DNA of 64,000 nt from Paracentrotus lividus (taxonomy: Eukaryota; Echinodermata; Echinoidea; Camarodonta; Echinidae). A program made the translations under genes and the position numbers. Location of the stretch: contig CALNVZ010003426.1 in the NCBI GenBank assembly GCA_940671915.1, forward strand, positions 12,242,647 to 12,306,646. The letters run 5' to 3'. Positions 25,601-36,578 of this stretch are shown one piece after another. The notes below the pieces were generated by a model. That model was not told the DNA's origin. It saw only the letters and a list, made by a program, of their open reading frames with translations, and ran no database searches. How positions within the stretch are numbered: position 1 is the stretch's first letter; each line of letters starts with the position of its first letter.

Positions 25601-28600
25601 CTATTTTCAAGGTCATAAGGGTCACCAGAATGTGGCAACAATGATGATTCACGTTTTATCTTGTTAGTTTTTATTAATATTGTTTATGGATATGTTGTGT
25701 CTGATCGCCTTTCAATTTGACTCTATTATGCATTCAATTATGCATAAATAAACTAATTTGCATATTGCTCAAAACTGACTGGTCGGGTGAAAAATGATAA
25801 TTGATTAATTGCTAGTTATAACATTACCTACAATTTGATACCAATTTGACACAATTTGAACAAAATTATGTTTATGTTAATAAACCTGCCTTTGACCTTC
25901 ATTTTGGGTCACAAAAGGTCATTAAAAAATTGGCGACATATATTTTCTGATTCGTGTGATCAAGTAGAATATATATATAGATGTTGCCAAACATTAACAT
26001 GACTTGCAAACGATACCTACATTTTCCCCACTGGATGCCACACTATATCTTAAGTTAAAACCAAGGCCTTTCTTTCATGTATTCATTTTATATCATATTG
26101 TACACTTAGAAAGCTAACCCTCTCTTTATGTGTCTCTATCCCGCATGGCCTCATGTTAGAAGAATAAACCGTGACTCTATGTACAATAAATGCTATTGAA
26201 ATGGGATGAATGCGACACTCGAACCAAAACACAACCCTGAACCTTATTTTTGTGTATTTGTTGGCACTCAACAGACCGCGAGAGGCTTTGTAAAGCAGGT
26301 ATTCTTCATTTGTCATTACAATCGGATTAGCCTTTCATTCGGTATGAAATATTAATATTGAAGTGTAAGGTCAGACATTAAAGAAACGACCCCAATATGA
26401 CAACATATCATTACACTTTCGCAATGTTTATCTAATAGTCTCTGGTAATGTGAGATGTGACATCTTATGCGGCGGTCACAACTCGCCGTACCTTCGACGT
26501 GCAACTCCCTACGATGGATTTCGTAGAAAATTCGTGCAGCGGAGGTACCTCGCAGGTACAGTGCATGTACGACGTTCAGAAAGTTTTTACAATACCCTTA
26601 CTATAGAATTGCAGGAATCGCAGAAGTTGAATTAGGACCTGTGCGTGCATTGCACATGCAACGCAGGCTACGTCGATGGCACGTGCCCCGTAGCCTACGA
26701 CGAGTTGTGACCGCCGCATTACATGGTGTAACATTTCTCCATCATGGCGTTGTGAATATCTTTAGATTGAATTCATACAATAAGTCCACATTATTATAAA
26801 ATTCGCCGAACTTGTATTCTACCGTGCTGACGTACCCTTCGTTTCTACCGCATTTTAATACGTTTTTCGTGATGTTGATTAATATTAACCACAAATCAAA
26901 ACACTTCATAGCTGCAGGTATTGTCAGATCGAGAGATTCAAGGCAGGATATGAGACAGGTCGCTGACACCCCCCCCCCCCAAGAGAACAAAATAGAGTTG
27001 CCTTACCCTACGCTATCCCCTTTACCCTCACCTTATCCCCTAATATTTATAGGCACTGTGGGGTTACATATTCCTTGACCTCTTATAATATACGAAGTCA
27101 TGAACAGAAAACATGGGTTTCATTGGAATGAGACCTGTAACATTCTAAATGGAAGTCTGTGCCATTATGCTAAGTGTTGATTATGAACGCAGCATGGTTG
27201 ATATTTGTAAGGAGCTACGATGTAGCAGTCTATTTTTGAATCATTGCGTCCAGATAACAATTAACATAAAGTCAGAAAGTAGGATGATGCTTTTATTACA
27301 TTGAAACAGTAACATATATGGTAGCTCGATCGAATACTAAAACACTCTGTTACCAGGTTTTACTTTGATTATAGAAAGAAGCCTATATAGTAACAAACCT
27401 AGCTTCTAACTTAAGCTCCTTTATATTTCCTCCTATGTTATGATGCCAATCGTCCTGTAATTTTGGCAGCGTACTGTAAATAATATAACATAAATAAGTT
27501 TTTTTTTTGTGTCAATACTGCTTGTGATTGGAAATATGGAATAAAATGAAACCGAAATTAATCAAATGTACGTCAGCACGTATTTCAAAACAACTTTTCA
27601 CAAAGTAAAGAAGGGCAGTTTCGCGTCAAAGTTGGCATGGAGCTGAAAACTTTAATGTGGTGTTGGGCCTTTGTAAATGTAAATGAAAATCTGAACAACC
27701 AAACATTTAAGATAAAAAAAAAAAAATATGGGGTTCCGTGTTTTTACGCTGATTGAATTGAGGAAGTATAGATTTGCACATATGGGTCTATGGTGTTTAA
27801 ATATGTATCATTTTTATATTTAGTCACTTATCAGAGATTTAAAAAAAAATTGTTTTTAATTGTTTAACCAGGTCTCAACTTCACCCATTGAAAATAATCA
27901 CTTTTTCAAAAAAAAAAAGGAAAAAAAAAAAAAAAAACTATACAGAGGCATGAACAATTGAACTGCCCTTGTTAAGTAACGGTTTTAAAGTTGTAATCAA
28001 TTATGCATTATTCCTCAATTAATGTGGAATTACATATATTTCTTTCCACTCAAGTTATCTTGTGAAAAACTTATATGACTTTTACGAGTTAAAGTTATGC
28101 GGTGTATTTGTGCGATCCTTTTGTCTCGCACTATAACACCGCGCCAACCTCAACTCATAAAACATCAGTCTTTTCGGGCCATTAAGTTTCTTCCTAAAAA
28201 AAAAATCCAGTTCAGTGCCAGTGTCGTTGTATTCCACTTTTAATGAGTGAAAATTTGTTCTTAATTGCCCCCAAAACTATAATATTGTATACTAAGAGCC
28301 GTACATTCAAGGCATCATTAGTTTTTATTGTATTTGCTCTTGGGATTTTCTGTTTTGCTTTTGTGTTTGTTTTCCTTTCTAAATAATCTTAAAGGCTTTC
28401 TATCTGCTTAGAGAATTGTATTGTATTTACAGCGGGTGTGGAATTTGCAAGAACTTAGACAGTAAATTACAAATTCCTATTTAATTCCAAACGTGTATGT
28501 GCTGATGGGCGTAGGCTAAAGGATGTTTTTCACGGGACACGCAAACTTTTTTTTGAAGTCCTATCAAACAGTCATTTCTATGTCTTTGCCGCATAAAAAA

Positions 28601-29460
28601 AAACGACTGTCAGACTTGGACATTCTTTCCTTCGCAAAATGGTCCCCCCTTTAGTTTTGTTTCCCCCTTTTTTAACATAAATGTTATTAATGTCTTTATT
28701 AAGAATCAACAGGGACATTGATTTACTATTTATTTTGGGGAATTCTGGTTGGTTTATTCAAATATTAATTATTATTTCGTATTTAACTCTCGAACTATAT
28801 TTTGTTTGTAGTTAGGACTTTCATGTTTTACATATTCATTACTTTTTTAATCTATCCACGGAGAATGATTACCAATGATTCAATAAAATAATATATCATA
28901 TGTGTTTTAAATAATCTTGGTTTGGACTCTTGCCTTGACTAAAAAACCGTAGGCCTATATGCATAAGATGTAATTAGATCAATGATCTTCCGTAGATACC
29001 GGTAAACTTCCCTATGCTAAGTTTTGAGATGATGAAAATATGTACTGTGCATAAATACAATTCTGATTATTTCTTTTGTGTTTAATTTTATGTCAAGTAG
29101 CTTCAACAATATTTTGACAGTCTATAACATAGGATAATCTATAGAAGCTGTCATAGAATTTGTATGGGCTCTGAATTTTAATGAAAACCATCAAAGAAAA
29201 TACAAAATGAACTTGACATACAGCATAATATAATCAACCACAGGGAAAAGCAGTGTTACCAATTATGATACTAAATGGTTTGTTTTGCATGTGTATAACA
29301 CATGTTTAGGTGGGACTTGACTTATAATTTTATCATAATTATTTCGTAAATATAAAATTGTTGTCAAATACGATATTACTTACCTTCCAGTTCCATTGCA
29401 ATCGTCCTCGATGAGAATGTAATGTTGATTTTCTTTTCTGGTAGAAGAACTCGACCCCAT
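11795..29460 (-). CDS. Patatin-like phospholipase with internal EF-hand pair, complete 15-exon gene
   Basis: Coding exons on the minus strand: 29460-29384, 27473-27399, 22593-22407, 21860-21710, 20565-20432, 19854-19716, 19249-19154, 18676-18546, 17877-17858, 17622-17542, 17150-16994, 14609-14511, 13891-13733, 13039-12944, 11857-11795. Every intron is GT-AG, phases agree, and the sum is 1665 nt (554 residues). Residues 2-7 (MGSSSST start) fit N-myristoylation. The patatin fold has oxyanion loop GGGAQG (100-105), nucleophile G-A-S131-I-G and catalytic Asp273 in DGG. Two EF loops follow, N398-E409 (Gly replaced by Ala at position 6) and canonical D443-E454, before the patatin C-terminal segment ERTVLINTVYFKSFDFD. 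The likely activity is lipid acyl hydrolysis at membranes, tuned by calcium. Exon 3 may start at 22602 (NAGNAG-like, in frame). EF-hands are not a feature of vertebrate PNPLA1-9 as I know them. Confidence 0.9.
14757..16599. mobile_element. Foldback element with CAACCCAGGG minisatellite, intron 11
   Basis: Long inverted arms of roughly 430 bp start TATATGCAGCAATGG and end CCATTGCTGCATATA, within TA-rich flanks. Subterminal parts read CAACCCGGGGTTGGGCACCC and its inverse. The loop holds a 97-98 bp tandem repeat. It lies in the intron between the two EF-hand exons at 14609 and 16994. No transposase seen. Confidence 0.8.
15553..16165 (+). repeat. 97-bp minisatellite
   Basis: Five to six units with starts near 15661, 15758, 15855 and 15953, each containing GTTGTCAACCCAGGGTTGTC, ATGCCATTTGGTCAACCCAG and CAATGCCAACTGTCAATATC. 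The motif CAACCCAGGGTAGAC is also present in the element ends. Confidence 0.9.
17858..17877 (-). CDS. Frame-deciding 20-nt microexon (exon 9)
   Basis: Exon 8 ends in phase 0 (GMII) and exon 10 needs two preceding bases, since joining them directly reads TGA. The 20-nt block AACATCATTGCTGATGGAGG, after an ATATCAG acceptor and before GTATGA, restores the frame (NIIADG-G). A second donor 16 nt on (exon 17842-17877, 36 nt) would again read TGA at once. Either the microexon is constitutive or the donor choice switches the gene off. Confidence 0.65.
20041..20305. repeat. GAT/ATG-rich simple repeats in intron 5
   Basis: Imperfect GAT repeats at about 20041-20140 and a pure ATG run at about 20278-20299, in the intron between exons 6 and 5. 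Confidence 0.8.
20676..20785. repeat. Hairpin-forming MITE-like repeat, intron 4
   Basis: GAGGGGACCTCAGAATCTGC with CTACGACC is mirrored by GGTCGCG..GTAGATTCGGAAGTCCCC, giving a hairpin of about 110 bp. Confidence 0.6.
21483..21620. mobile_element. Palindromic MITE, intron 4
   Basis: GGGGGCATTTCATCAAAGGA at the left is inverted at the right (TCCTTTGATGAAATGCCCCC); about 50 bp of arm on each side, near perfect, around a loop of about 40 bp. Confidence 0.85.
22701..23643. mobile_element. TA-flanked element with GGGGTTAGTTGGAACA motif
   Basis: Ends GGGGAGAGTGGGGTTAGTT and its near inverse ending CGCTCTCCC, both flanked by TA. The motif GGGTTAGTTGGAACA recurs inside (22733, 23068, and an inverted pair near 23425-23462). 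It lies in intron 2, about 100 bp upstream of exon 3. Confidence 0.65.
23963..26043 (+). mobile_element. 2.1 kb foldback element A, intron 2
   Basis: Arms of about 1 kb fold back around a centre near 25010. Ends are GTGTGG and CCACAC, flanked by TA on both sides (23961-62, 26044-45). The arms are packed with AGGTCA-type half-sites, often as DR1 pairs (24096-24108, 24608-24627, 24758-24770). No coding capacity recognised. TA flanks suggest mobilisation by a Tc1/mariner-type transposase, which is inference. Confidence 0.8.
24096..24108 (+). promoter_or_regulatory. DR1 nuclear-receptor-like site in element A
   Basis: AGGTCAAAGGTCA, two perfect half-sites spaced by one base, the consensus for RXR/HNF4/PPAR-class receptors. 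Repeated in the arms and in element B, so it is part of the transposon consensus; binding is unproven. Confidence 0.5.
26468..26718. mobile_element. Harbinger-like MITE with TTA TSD, intron 2
   Basis: Ends TGCGGCGGTCACAACTCG and its inverse, flanked by TTA (26465-67 and 26719-21). A TWA duplication is the signature of PIF/Harbinger elements. 251 bp, non-coding. Confidence 0.8.
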
Positions 29461-29527
29461 TTTAAGGATTGATGATAGAACTTTACCACGGTAAATATCT
29501 TCCAAATATCTATTCAAACGCAGCACG

Positions 29528-29535
29528 TATTATAG
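29528..29535 (-). promoter_or_regulatory. Possible TATA box of the patatin-like gene
   Basis: CTATAATA on the minus strand about 70 bp upstream of the start codon, within the 138 bp between the ATG and the foldback element at 29598. Position is plausible; nothing else supports it. Confidence 0.3.
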
Positions 29536-29744
29536 AGCAAGAACCATTATTGCTGTAGGTTTTGTGCGGTTGTGTCGACTTCAGCAGGTGTATTATAGTG
29601 TGGCATCCAGTGGGGAAAATGTAGGTATCGTTTGCAAGTCATGTTAATGTTTGGCAACATCTATATATATGTTCTACTTGATCACACGAATCAGAAAATA
29701 TATGTCGCCAATTTTTTAATTTGACCCTTTGTGACCCAAAATGA

Positions 29745-29757
29745 AGGTCAAAGGTCA
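29745..29757 (+). promoter_or_regulatory. DR1 site 285 bp upstream of patatin-like gene
   Basis: AGGTCAAAGGTCA in the near arm of element B, within promoter distance of the gene start at 29460. Sequence match is exact; function is inferred. Confidence 0.4.
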
Positions 29758-29817
29758 GGCTTTATTAACATAAACATAATTTTGTTCAAATTGTGTCAAA
29801 TTTGGTATCAAATTGTA

Positions 29818-30270
29818 NNNNNNNNNNNNNNNNNNNNNNNNNNNNNNNNNNNNNNNNNNNNNNNNNNNNNNNNNNNNNNNNNNNNNNNNNNNNNNNNNNN
29901 NNNNNNNNNNNNNNNNNNNNNNNNNNNNNNNNNNNNNNNNNNNNNNNNNNNNNNNNNNNNNNNNNNNNNNNNNNNNNNNNNNNNNNNNNNNNNNNNNNNN
30001 NNNNNNNNNNNNNNNNNNNNNNNNNNNNNNNNNNNNNNNNNNNNNNNNNNNNNNNNNNNNNNNNNNNNNNNNNNNNNNNNNNNNNNNNNNNNNNNNNNNN
30101 NNNNNNNNNNNNNNNNNNNNNNNNNNNNNNNNNNNNNNNNNNNNNNNNNNNNNNNNNNNNNNNNNNNNNNNNNNNNNNNNNNNNNNNNNNNNNNNNNNNN
30201 NNNNNNNNNNNNNNNNNNNNNNNNNNNNNNNNNNNNNNNNNNNNNNNNNNNNNNNNNNNNNNNNNNNNNN
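29818..30270. other. Assembly gap (453 N)
   Basis: Run of N inside the left arm of foldback element B, probably left because the two arms are near-identical. Long open frames across it are artefacts. Confidence 0.99.
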
Positions 30271-30442
30271 GCAAAAACCGAATTTTCTATGAACTTTGAC
30301 CTTATTTCTAGGTCTAATGTGTCAAGTAAGAATATGACGACCTCTATTTTTTGGTTGATGACATCAAGGAAATCATATTCATGTTAGTTGCCAACAAAGT
30401 TAAGCTTATACGAGCAACAGGTTAAAGGTCAAAGTTCATGAA

Positions 30443-31471
30443 CATATCAATTCTACTCCACGTGAAATGTAAATCTAACGTATGACATTAAATCTTAACA
30501 TAAAGACGCGTCCATTATTTGAGGAGGGGAAACGCAACATTACATTCATGAGTTTAGTGGAAATACATGCAGCTGAGCCGCGCAGAAAATTATACAGCTC
30601 TACATTAATGTCAACAAAACCCGCGCTAACGGCGGGAAGCGACCGATTGACAACTGCATGCAATTATTACTTAGCGTACAAAAACTCGCCTAAGAAAACT
30701 TCCCTGTCGGTAAAATGGAATTGTCAGTCGATCCATTCGAGGAAATTAGTCATGGACAAGAAATAAATAATTGAACTTTTATCACAGTTTTCGTAGGTAG
30801 ATGCTTCAGACCAGATTGGGGAAAAATACATTTTGGCAAGCCTATAACACCATTCTGCTAAAGTTGTAATCAGAATCTTTATTTCACATAGATTTATGTT
30901 CCTAACGATTGTGTATGTAAATAGTGATCTTGTCACATCTTGCGAAGACGCCGTCCACATGCGATATGCATGTGATATGCGGAAATATTGACCCATCGAG
31001 TAAAGATTCATTTGTGATAATGTTCAAAGTGACAGAACTTTTTTTTAACCAATCGAAATGAATGTACCATATTTGGAAAGCTGAGAATTCAAGCTTTTAA
31101 AAACTGCTTGATCATTAAGGTGTAATATAATTATGCGTAATCGAGGAAGATGACTATGCAGCGTATGAGCTATTTTGAGAGCAAAATTGGCCATATTGTA
31201 CAGGAATTTTATCTTAATACTAGGATTTCGAATTGACACAAGTGACAGGACTTTTTTTTCCCTTTGCAATAAGTTATTCCTATTTTTGAAAAATTCAGAC
31301 TCTTAGCGTACTTATTCAAGTTGATCATTTCTTTGAAAAGGTAGTTGCTCGCCATAATCAAGAAAACAAAGTGAAAAAACTGTGCAAAATACAAAAAGTC
31401 TATGGCCGCGTTCGCTTTGCGTAGAGTGATAGCGCCCTCTTCCCCTTAAGTTTACAACTAGAATTGATATG
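30443..31471. mobile_element. Nested 1.03 kb insertion with 13-bp inverted ends
   Basis: CATATCAATTCTA at the left and its exact complement TAGAATTGATATG at the right interrupt element B. Element A shows the uninterrupted sequence (AAGTTCAAGAAAGACGTTTT, 24622-24641). One base is lost at the junction and no clear duplication is seen. A 94-codon plus-strand ORF (30482-30766) has no recognisable domain. Confidence 0.65.
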
Positions 31472-33215
31472 GACGTTTTGGCCAAAGTTTTTTGTCTTGA
31501 CCTTAGTCTTACTGGGCCGTATTACTTGAAATATGTTATTGAACACTGTTAATGTGTTCTCCTTGATTCCATGAACCAAGAAATGTTCGTTTTCATTGAC
31601 CTATGACCTTTGAATAAAGTAAAAAGAGCAAAAAATAATTAGTTTCTACTATTTCCAGATTTTTTAGGGTCACGTTATTTGAACTTTGACCTTAACTTGA
31701 GGTCATATAATGTCAATGAAAGAGAATAGCAACATTGATATTCTGATTTATGGGAACAAGTTCAACAAGAATAACTATGATTATCAAAATTATTAAGCTC
31801 TAATATGGCCAATAAAACAAAGGTCAAGACACACATAGAAAGTTTAAGGAATACGTAAGGGCCAGAGTTTCTGTCTTGATCATAGTCCTGTTTAGCCTTA
31901 TTAACTTAATAATTTTGATACCAACAGTTTTACATGATCCCTTGATACCATGAACCAGAATATCAACGTTGTGATTATTTTTCATTGACACATATGACCT
32001 CAAGTTAAGGTCAAAGTTCAAATAACATGACGCTAAAAAACCTGAATATAGTAGAAACTGTGTATTGTTTGAATTTTTCACCTCATTTAAAGGTCAAAGG
32101 TCAATGAAAACGAACATTTCCTGGATCATGGAATCAAGTAGGACACATAAACAGTGTTCAATAACATATTTCAAGTAATACGGCCCAATAAGACTAAGGT
32201 CAAGACAAAAAACTTTGGCCAAAACGTCTTTCTTGAAATTTGACCTTTGACCTGTTGGTCGTATAAGCTTAACTTTGTTGGCAACTAACTTGAATATGTT
32301 TTCCATGATGCCATCAACCAAAAAATAAAGTTCGACACATTTTTAGTTGACACATTTGTCTTAGAAATAAGGTCAAAGTTCATAGGAAATTCGGTTTTTG
32401 CCAAATTAATGCCATTTCCAGGTTGTTAATCATCATATAAATTGACCTTTGACCTATTTTCAAGGTCATAAGGGTCACCAGAATGTGGCAACAATATTAG
32501 ACTATTATGATTCACGTTTTAATCTTGATTAGTGTTTATTAATATTGTCTATGGATATGTTGTGTCTCATCGCCGTTCAACTTGACTCTATTATGCATTC
32601 AATTATGCATAAATAAACTAATTTGCATATTGCTCAAAACTGACTGGTCGGGTGAAAAAATGATAATTGACTTAATTGCTAGTTATAACATTACCTACAA
32701 TTTAATACCACATTTGACACAATTTGAACAAAATTATGTTTATGTTAATGAAGCCTGACCTTTGACCTTCATTTTGGGTCACAAAAGGTCAATTAAAAAA
32801 TTGGCGACATATATTTCCTGATTCGTGTGATCAAGTAGAACATATATATATATATATGTTTCCTAACATTAACATGACTTGCAAACGAAACGCCATAGGT
32901 GCCCACACTATTAGGTTAAAATATAAATCAAGGAGCGTGCGTGAGGGTGTGTGAGGATGCGTTTGTAAGTGTGGGTGTGTAGAAGTTTGTGCGAGGGTGT
33001 GTGTGTGGGTTTGTGTGATAGACCCCGGGCCATTCAATGAATATCCTTCTAGTTTTTGACTTACGTGACCCCACGTATGTTCATAGCGGCAAGACTGAGG
33101 GGGTCGCCATGTTTAAAAGAATCAATGCACCTGAACAATGCCATGAACAACTGAACAATGCCATTACATGAACAATGCTGCACGCGCACGCCTAACCCTA
33201 ATGAATATTCATGAA

Positions 33216-34020
33216 GCATAGTCCCACGCTCTGTATTTTGTGTATGTACTTAAACGACGATTTACAAGAAAGCACACAAAATACATCTTTGCCAAATATC
33301 ACAGAAACATCGTAGATATACTTTTAAATAAGATACAAGATACAAGATAGCCACAGAAATTCAGAGACGATGACGAACTGGGTTGAAAGTTAGAAGTTCC
33401 AAAAAATCAAATTATGATAGTAGGCTTGCTTTAATTACGTAAATCATCAAATTAGTTTGTAATTGCTTTTGGAGCCTGATTACCTAAATTGTTTATATCG
33501 ATGGAAGATTAAAGGGAAAACGTCACCAAATTCGTAAGAAGAACAGTTTAAATCTCATTAGATATTTTACTGAATTCTTTTTTTTTTTTAATCAGCCTTG
33601 GAGTGAGACAACCTCGCACGACCTTGTTAGCATAATGATACATTGTCCCACATGATGTATTTTGTGTATGTAATTAAACGACGATTTACAAAAAAGCACA
33701 CAAAATACATCTTTACCAAATATCACAGCAACATCGCATTATACTATCACATTAGATCCAAGCTACAAGATAGTCACATAAATTCAGAGAAGACGACAAA
33801 TTGATGAAAGTTAAAATCAAATTATGATAGTAGCCTTGCTTCAATTACGTTAATCATGAAATGAGTTTTTAATTGCCTTTGGAGCCTGATTACAAAAATT
33901 GTTTATTCAGATGGAAATTTTAGGAGATAACATGACCAAATGCGTAAGTAGCACATTTTAAATCTCAATAGATATTTTACTGGGAGTTTTAAGAAACTTT
34001 TTCAACCTTGGAGAAAGACA
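33216..34020. repeat. Diverged tandem duplication, about 420 bp unit
   Basis: 33216-33617 and 33642-34020 align throughout; for example both contain AAACGACGATTTACAA, GCACACAAAATACATCTTT, CAAATTATGATAGTAG and TTTGGAGCCTGATTAC. Perhaps 15-20% diverged by eye. Confidence 0.8.
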
Positions 34021-34612
34021 AAAAGAGAAAATAACCAGCGGCCTCTTGCGCCCACGCCTATATATCTGTCAACATGGCCCCGCCGTCAGTTCCCCCATTG
34101 GTTGTACATATTATAAACATACGTGACCCACCTCTGAAAATATTCGTTTCTTTTTATGACACTGTATGAAGGCAGATGAAAAATAACTGAATAAGATTTG
34201 ATAACTAGGAAAGTCCAAAAGTTGACTGTTATTTTATGAATTGATATTTTGTAGATTATTTCTGAGTAATCCAATCTTAAGGCAGAGGTCAGTAAATAAT
34301 GTTGGAATGTTTTATTGTTGAACTTTAAGAACACAAATGCCAATTAGTGTTACCATGGAACCCAAACATGTCTTCTCTCCTTCAAGGTGTAACTGAACAA
34401 TGGTCATTGGGCACGTTCTACCAAGCCCTTTTGTAATGCGGGTCAATGAATTTTAGGGGATCTGCTTGAATACAGCACATTATTCTTTTTGTCATTAAGA
34501 ATGAAAATCCTGTGTCCTACAATAATGGTTTCTCGGTCGAGAATGTTTAAGATTACATGGCAAAAAACATGTACGATTGTACAGATTTCATTATTAACAC
34601 ACGAAAGCCTTA

Positions 34613-35379
34613 ATGTCCTGTCCCACAGAAGGCGAATGTTGTGGCGACAACCTACGAACTACCTGTCGCCACCATTCGCAGGTCCAATCGCCTTTACAAT
34701 CATGAATTATCGCGTCAATCGCCTTAACAATAGCCGGCGTCAGTTAGGTTGACGTTAATGACCGTAGCCTGTCTTTTCTTGTCGCGACAAGGTGCTATCG
34801 TAGATTGTCGCCAGATAGAACATGTGTAGCAGAGCGGAACAGCGGCCAGTTGTAGGTTGCCGCGCCTCATCGTACGTTGCACGCACCTCTGAACCAAACG
34901 GCCAGTGAAATTTAAGCCGCTACTGCCTTTGTCGCCACCTACATTCACCAAAATTAGGATCGGCCTCCCATTCAGATACTTGTACAGTCGCCGCAAATTT
35001 TTGAAATTTTCAAAAATCACTCACGACCCAAATTATAATGAGCAACTGAGAGGACTTTTACGAATCTAAAGGCGACAGGCCGCCATCGGGTAGAAAACAC
35101 TCGATCGCCTGTGTCAGTCGCAAGGATCGCCACAGTGCGCAAGTTCATATTTTTGTTGAATTTAAGCTGCGACAAGAGAAGTCGAGCCACGAGATGCGCG
35201 AAGGTCTTGTATTCGCGGAAACAAGCTATTGTTTATAGTCTATTGTTTGTCGTAGCCTATCGTAGACAGAGTCGTAGATACGTATATGACCTACGGTAGC
35301 CTACGATTCTGACACGATTCTGGCAGGTTCTAACAGGAATAGGTTGTCGCCACAACGATTGCCTCCTGTGGGACAGGCC
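34613..35379. mobile_element. CCTGTCCCAC MITE
   Basis: Left end CCTGTCCCACAG followed by TTGTGGCGACAACCT; right end is the inverse (AGGTTGTCGCCACAACG .. CTGTGGGACAGG). About 765 bp with many GTCGCC/GGCGAC motifs repeated inside in both orientations. Confidence 0.7.
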
Positions 35380-35385
35380 CTTCTA

Positions 35386-35592
35386 GGGCCTGTCCCACTG
35401 GCCATGCTGGCGGCGATCGTTGTGGTGACAACCTGATCATGTCATAATTATAAGGTATTCGGCTTTAAAACGGCGATTATAAACCTACATACGACTCTAT
35501 TTAAGCTAGCTACAACAACAACTTGCTACCACACTAACAATAGCAAGATCGCCAGTTGTCACAGCAATGATCGCTTCCAGTGGGGCAACCCC
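35386..35592. mobile_element. Second, shorter CCTGTCCCAC MITE
   Basis: Starts GGGCCTGTCCCACTGGC with GGCGATCGTTGTGGTGACAA and ends with GTTGTCACAGCAATGATCGC then CCAGTGGGGCAACCCC. Lies 6 bp from the larger relative. Confidence 0.65.
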
Positions 35593-36538
35593 AATTAGTA
35601 TTTTTGTCAGAAAGCAAACGAAAACAGATTTGCCCACCCTTCTCAAAATAAAAATGTGACAGATTAATGAGATGCTAGCTGTTTTTGGTGGAAAAAGTAC
35701 AAATTATTTTGTGAAGAGTGTCGTTTGCTATAGAGTTAATTGTCTCTATGTTATAAGACATGACCTGATTCGCTGCAGCATACGAAATCAGGATGTGTGA
35801 TAATGCAACACGCACTGTGATTGGATAATTTTTCTGAGCTTATGAGTAAAATTATTACGTTTTTTTTAATTCTTAACTACTTTGACAACTTTTATGCAGT
35901 ATATTTTCTGACAATATCGTAAAAAATAAACTATTCCCATGTCCGGGTCACATTTTGAAACGACATCAGCCTTTGGCCTGGTACCTATGAGTACACCTTT
36001 GTTTGGGTTTGTGTTGCAAAGTAGTGATTAAATTTATTTGCTTTCGAGTTTCTAAAGTGCGTTGTTATTCGACAGACGTGTGAATTATGTGATCATTTTA
36101 CAAAATCCAATGAATAATGGCTTTGAATGAAGGTTTGCCACAAATCATATTTATTTCAAGGTAAAAAAAAGAAAAAAAACCACATAGAAAAACAGACGCA
36201 CGTTGCATATCCTTGATTGTCTAATATTTTGATTTGTGCAATGCTTTTATTTATTCATGTAATAAATGAAATAAAATGTTTACATGAGGGATGTTATCTA
36301 TATATCAGGCATATGCGGGCTTATTACACAATGGGTTGATATATCGTATAATATACACCTTTTTTGGATGTTGTGCACACCTGAACGATTTTGTTTAAGG
36401 ATATCCCAATTCACTATTGAAATACAATGCATGATTTTTTTATTTGAATGGTAGACGATTTTTTTTTCTTTATCGGTAAGGTCAGGGGGACGATATAAGG
36501 TCGAATCAAACTAGGTGAAGCAGGTCAAGTCATTTTAC

Positions 36539-36578
<40 letters not shown>

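Larger units (their letters stand above)
29598..32908 (-). mobile_element. Foldback element B, inverted copy upstream of patatin-like gene
   Basis: Same family as element A but inverted: its left end equals the right end of A over at least 60 bp. Ends GTGTGG/CCACAC with TA flanks (29596-97, 32909-10). It is broken by 453 N and by a 1.03 kb nested insertion. DR1 sites lie at 29745-29757, 32091-32103, 32241-32253, 32443-32455 and 32756-32768. It starts 138 bp upstream of the patatin-like start codon. Confidence 0.8.

Noticed and set aside
26742-26990. Minus-strand ORF (IPAAMKCFDLWLILIN..) in intron 2 as an alternative patatin exon
   Set aside because: Protein-like composition, but entering from exon 2 in the required phase gives a stop within a few codons; no family recognised. 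Possibly a relic.
29731-30387. Long open frames of 159-218 codons
   Set aside because: They run through the 453-N gap; the translated part is X only.
34489-35299. ORFs on both strands rich in R and C
   Set aside because: They are read from the GTCGCC/GGCGAC-rich MITE at 34613-35379.
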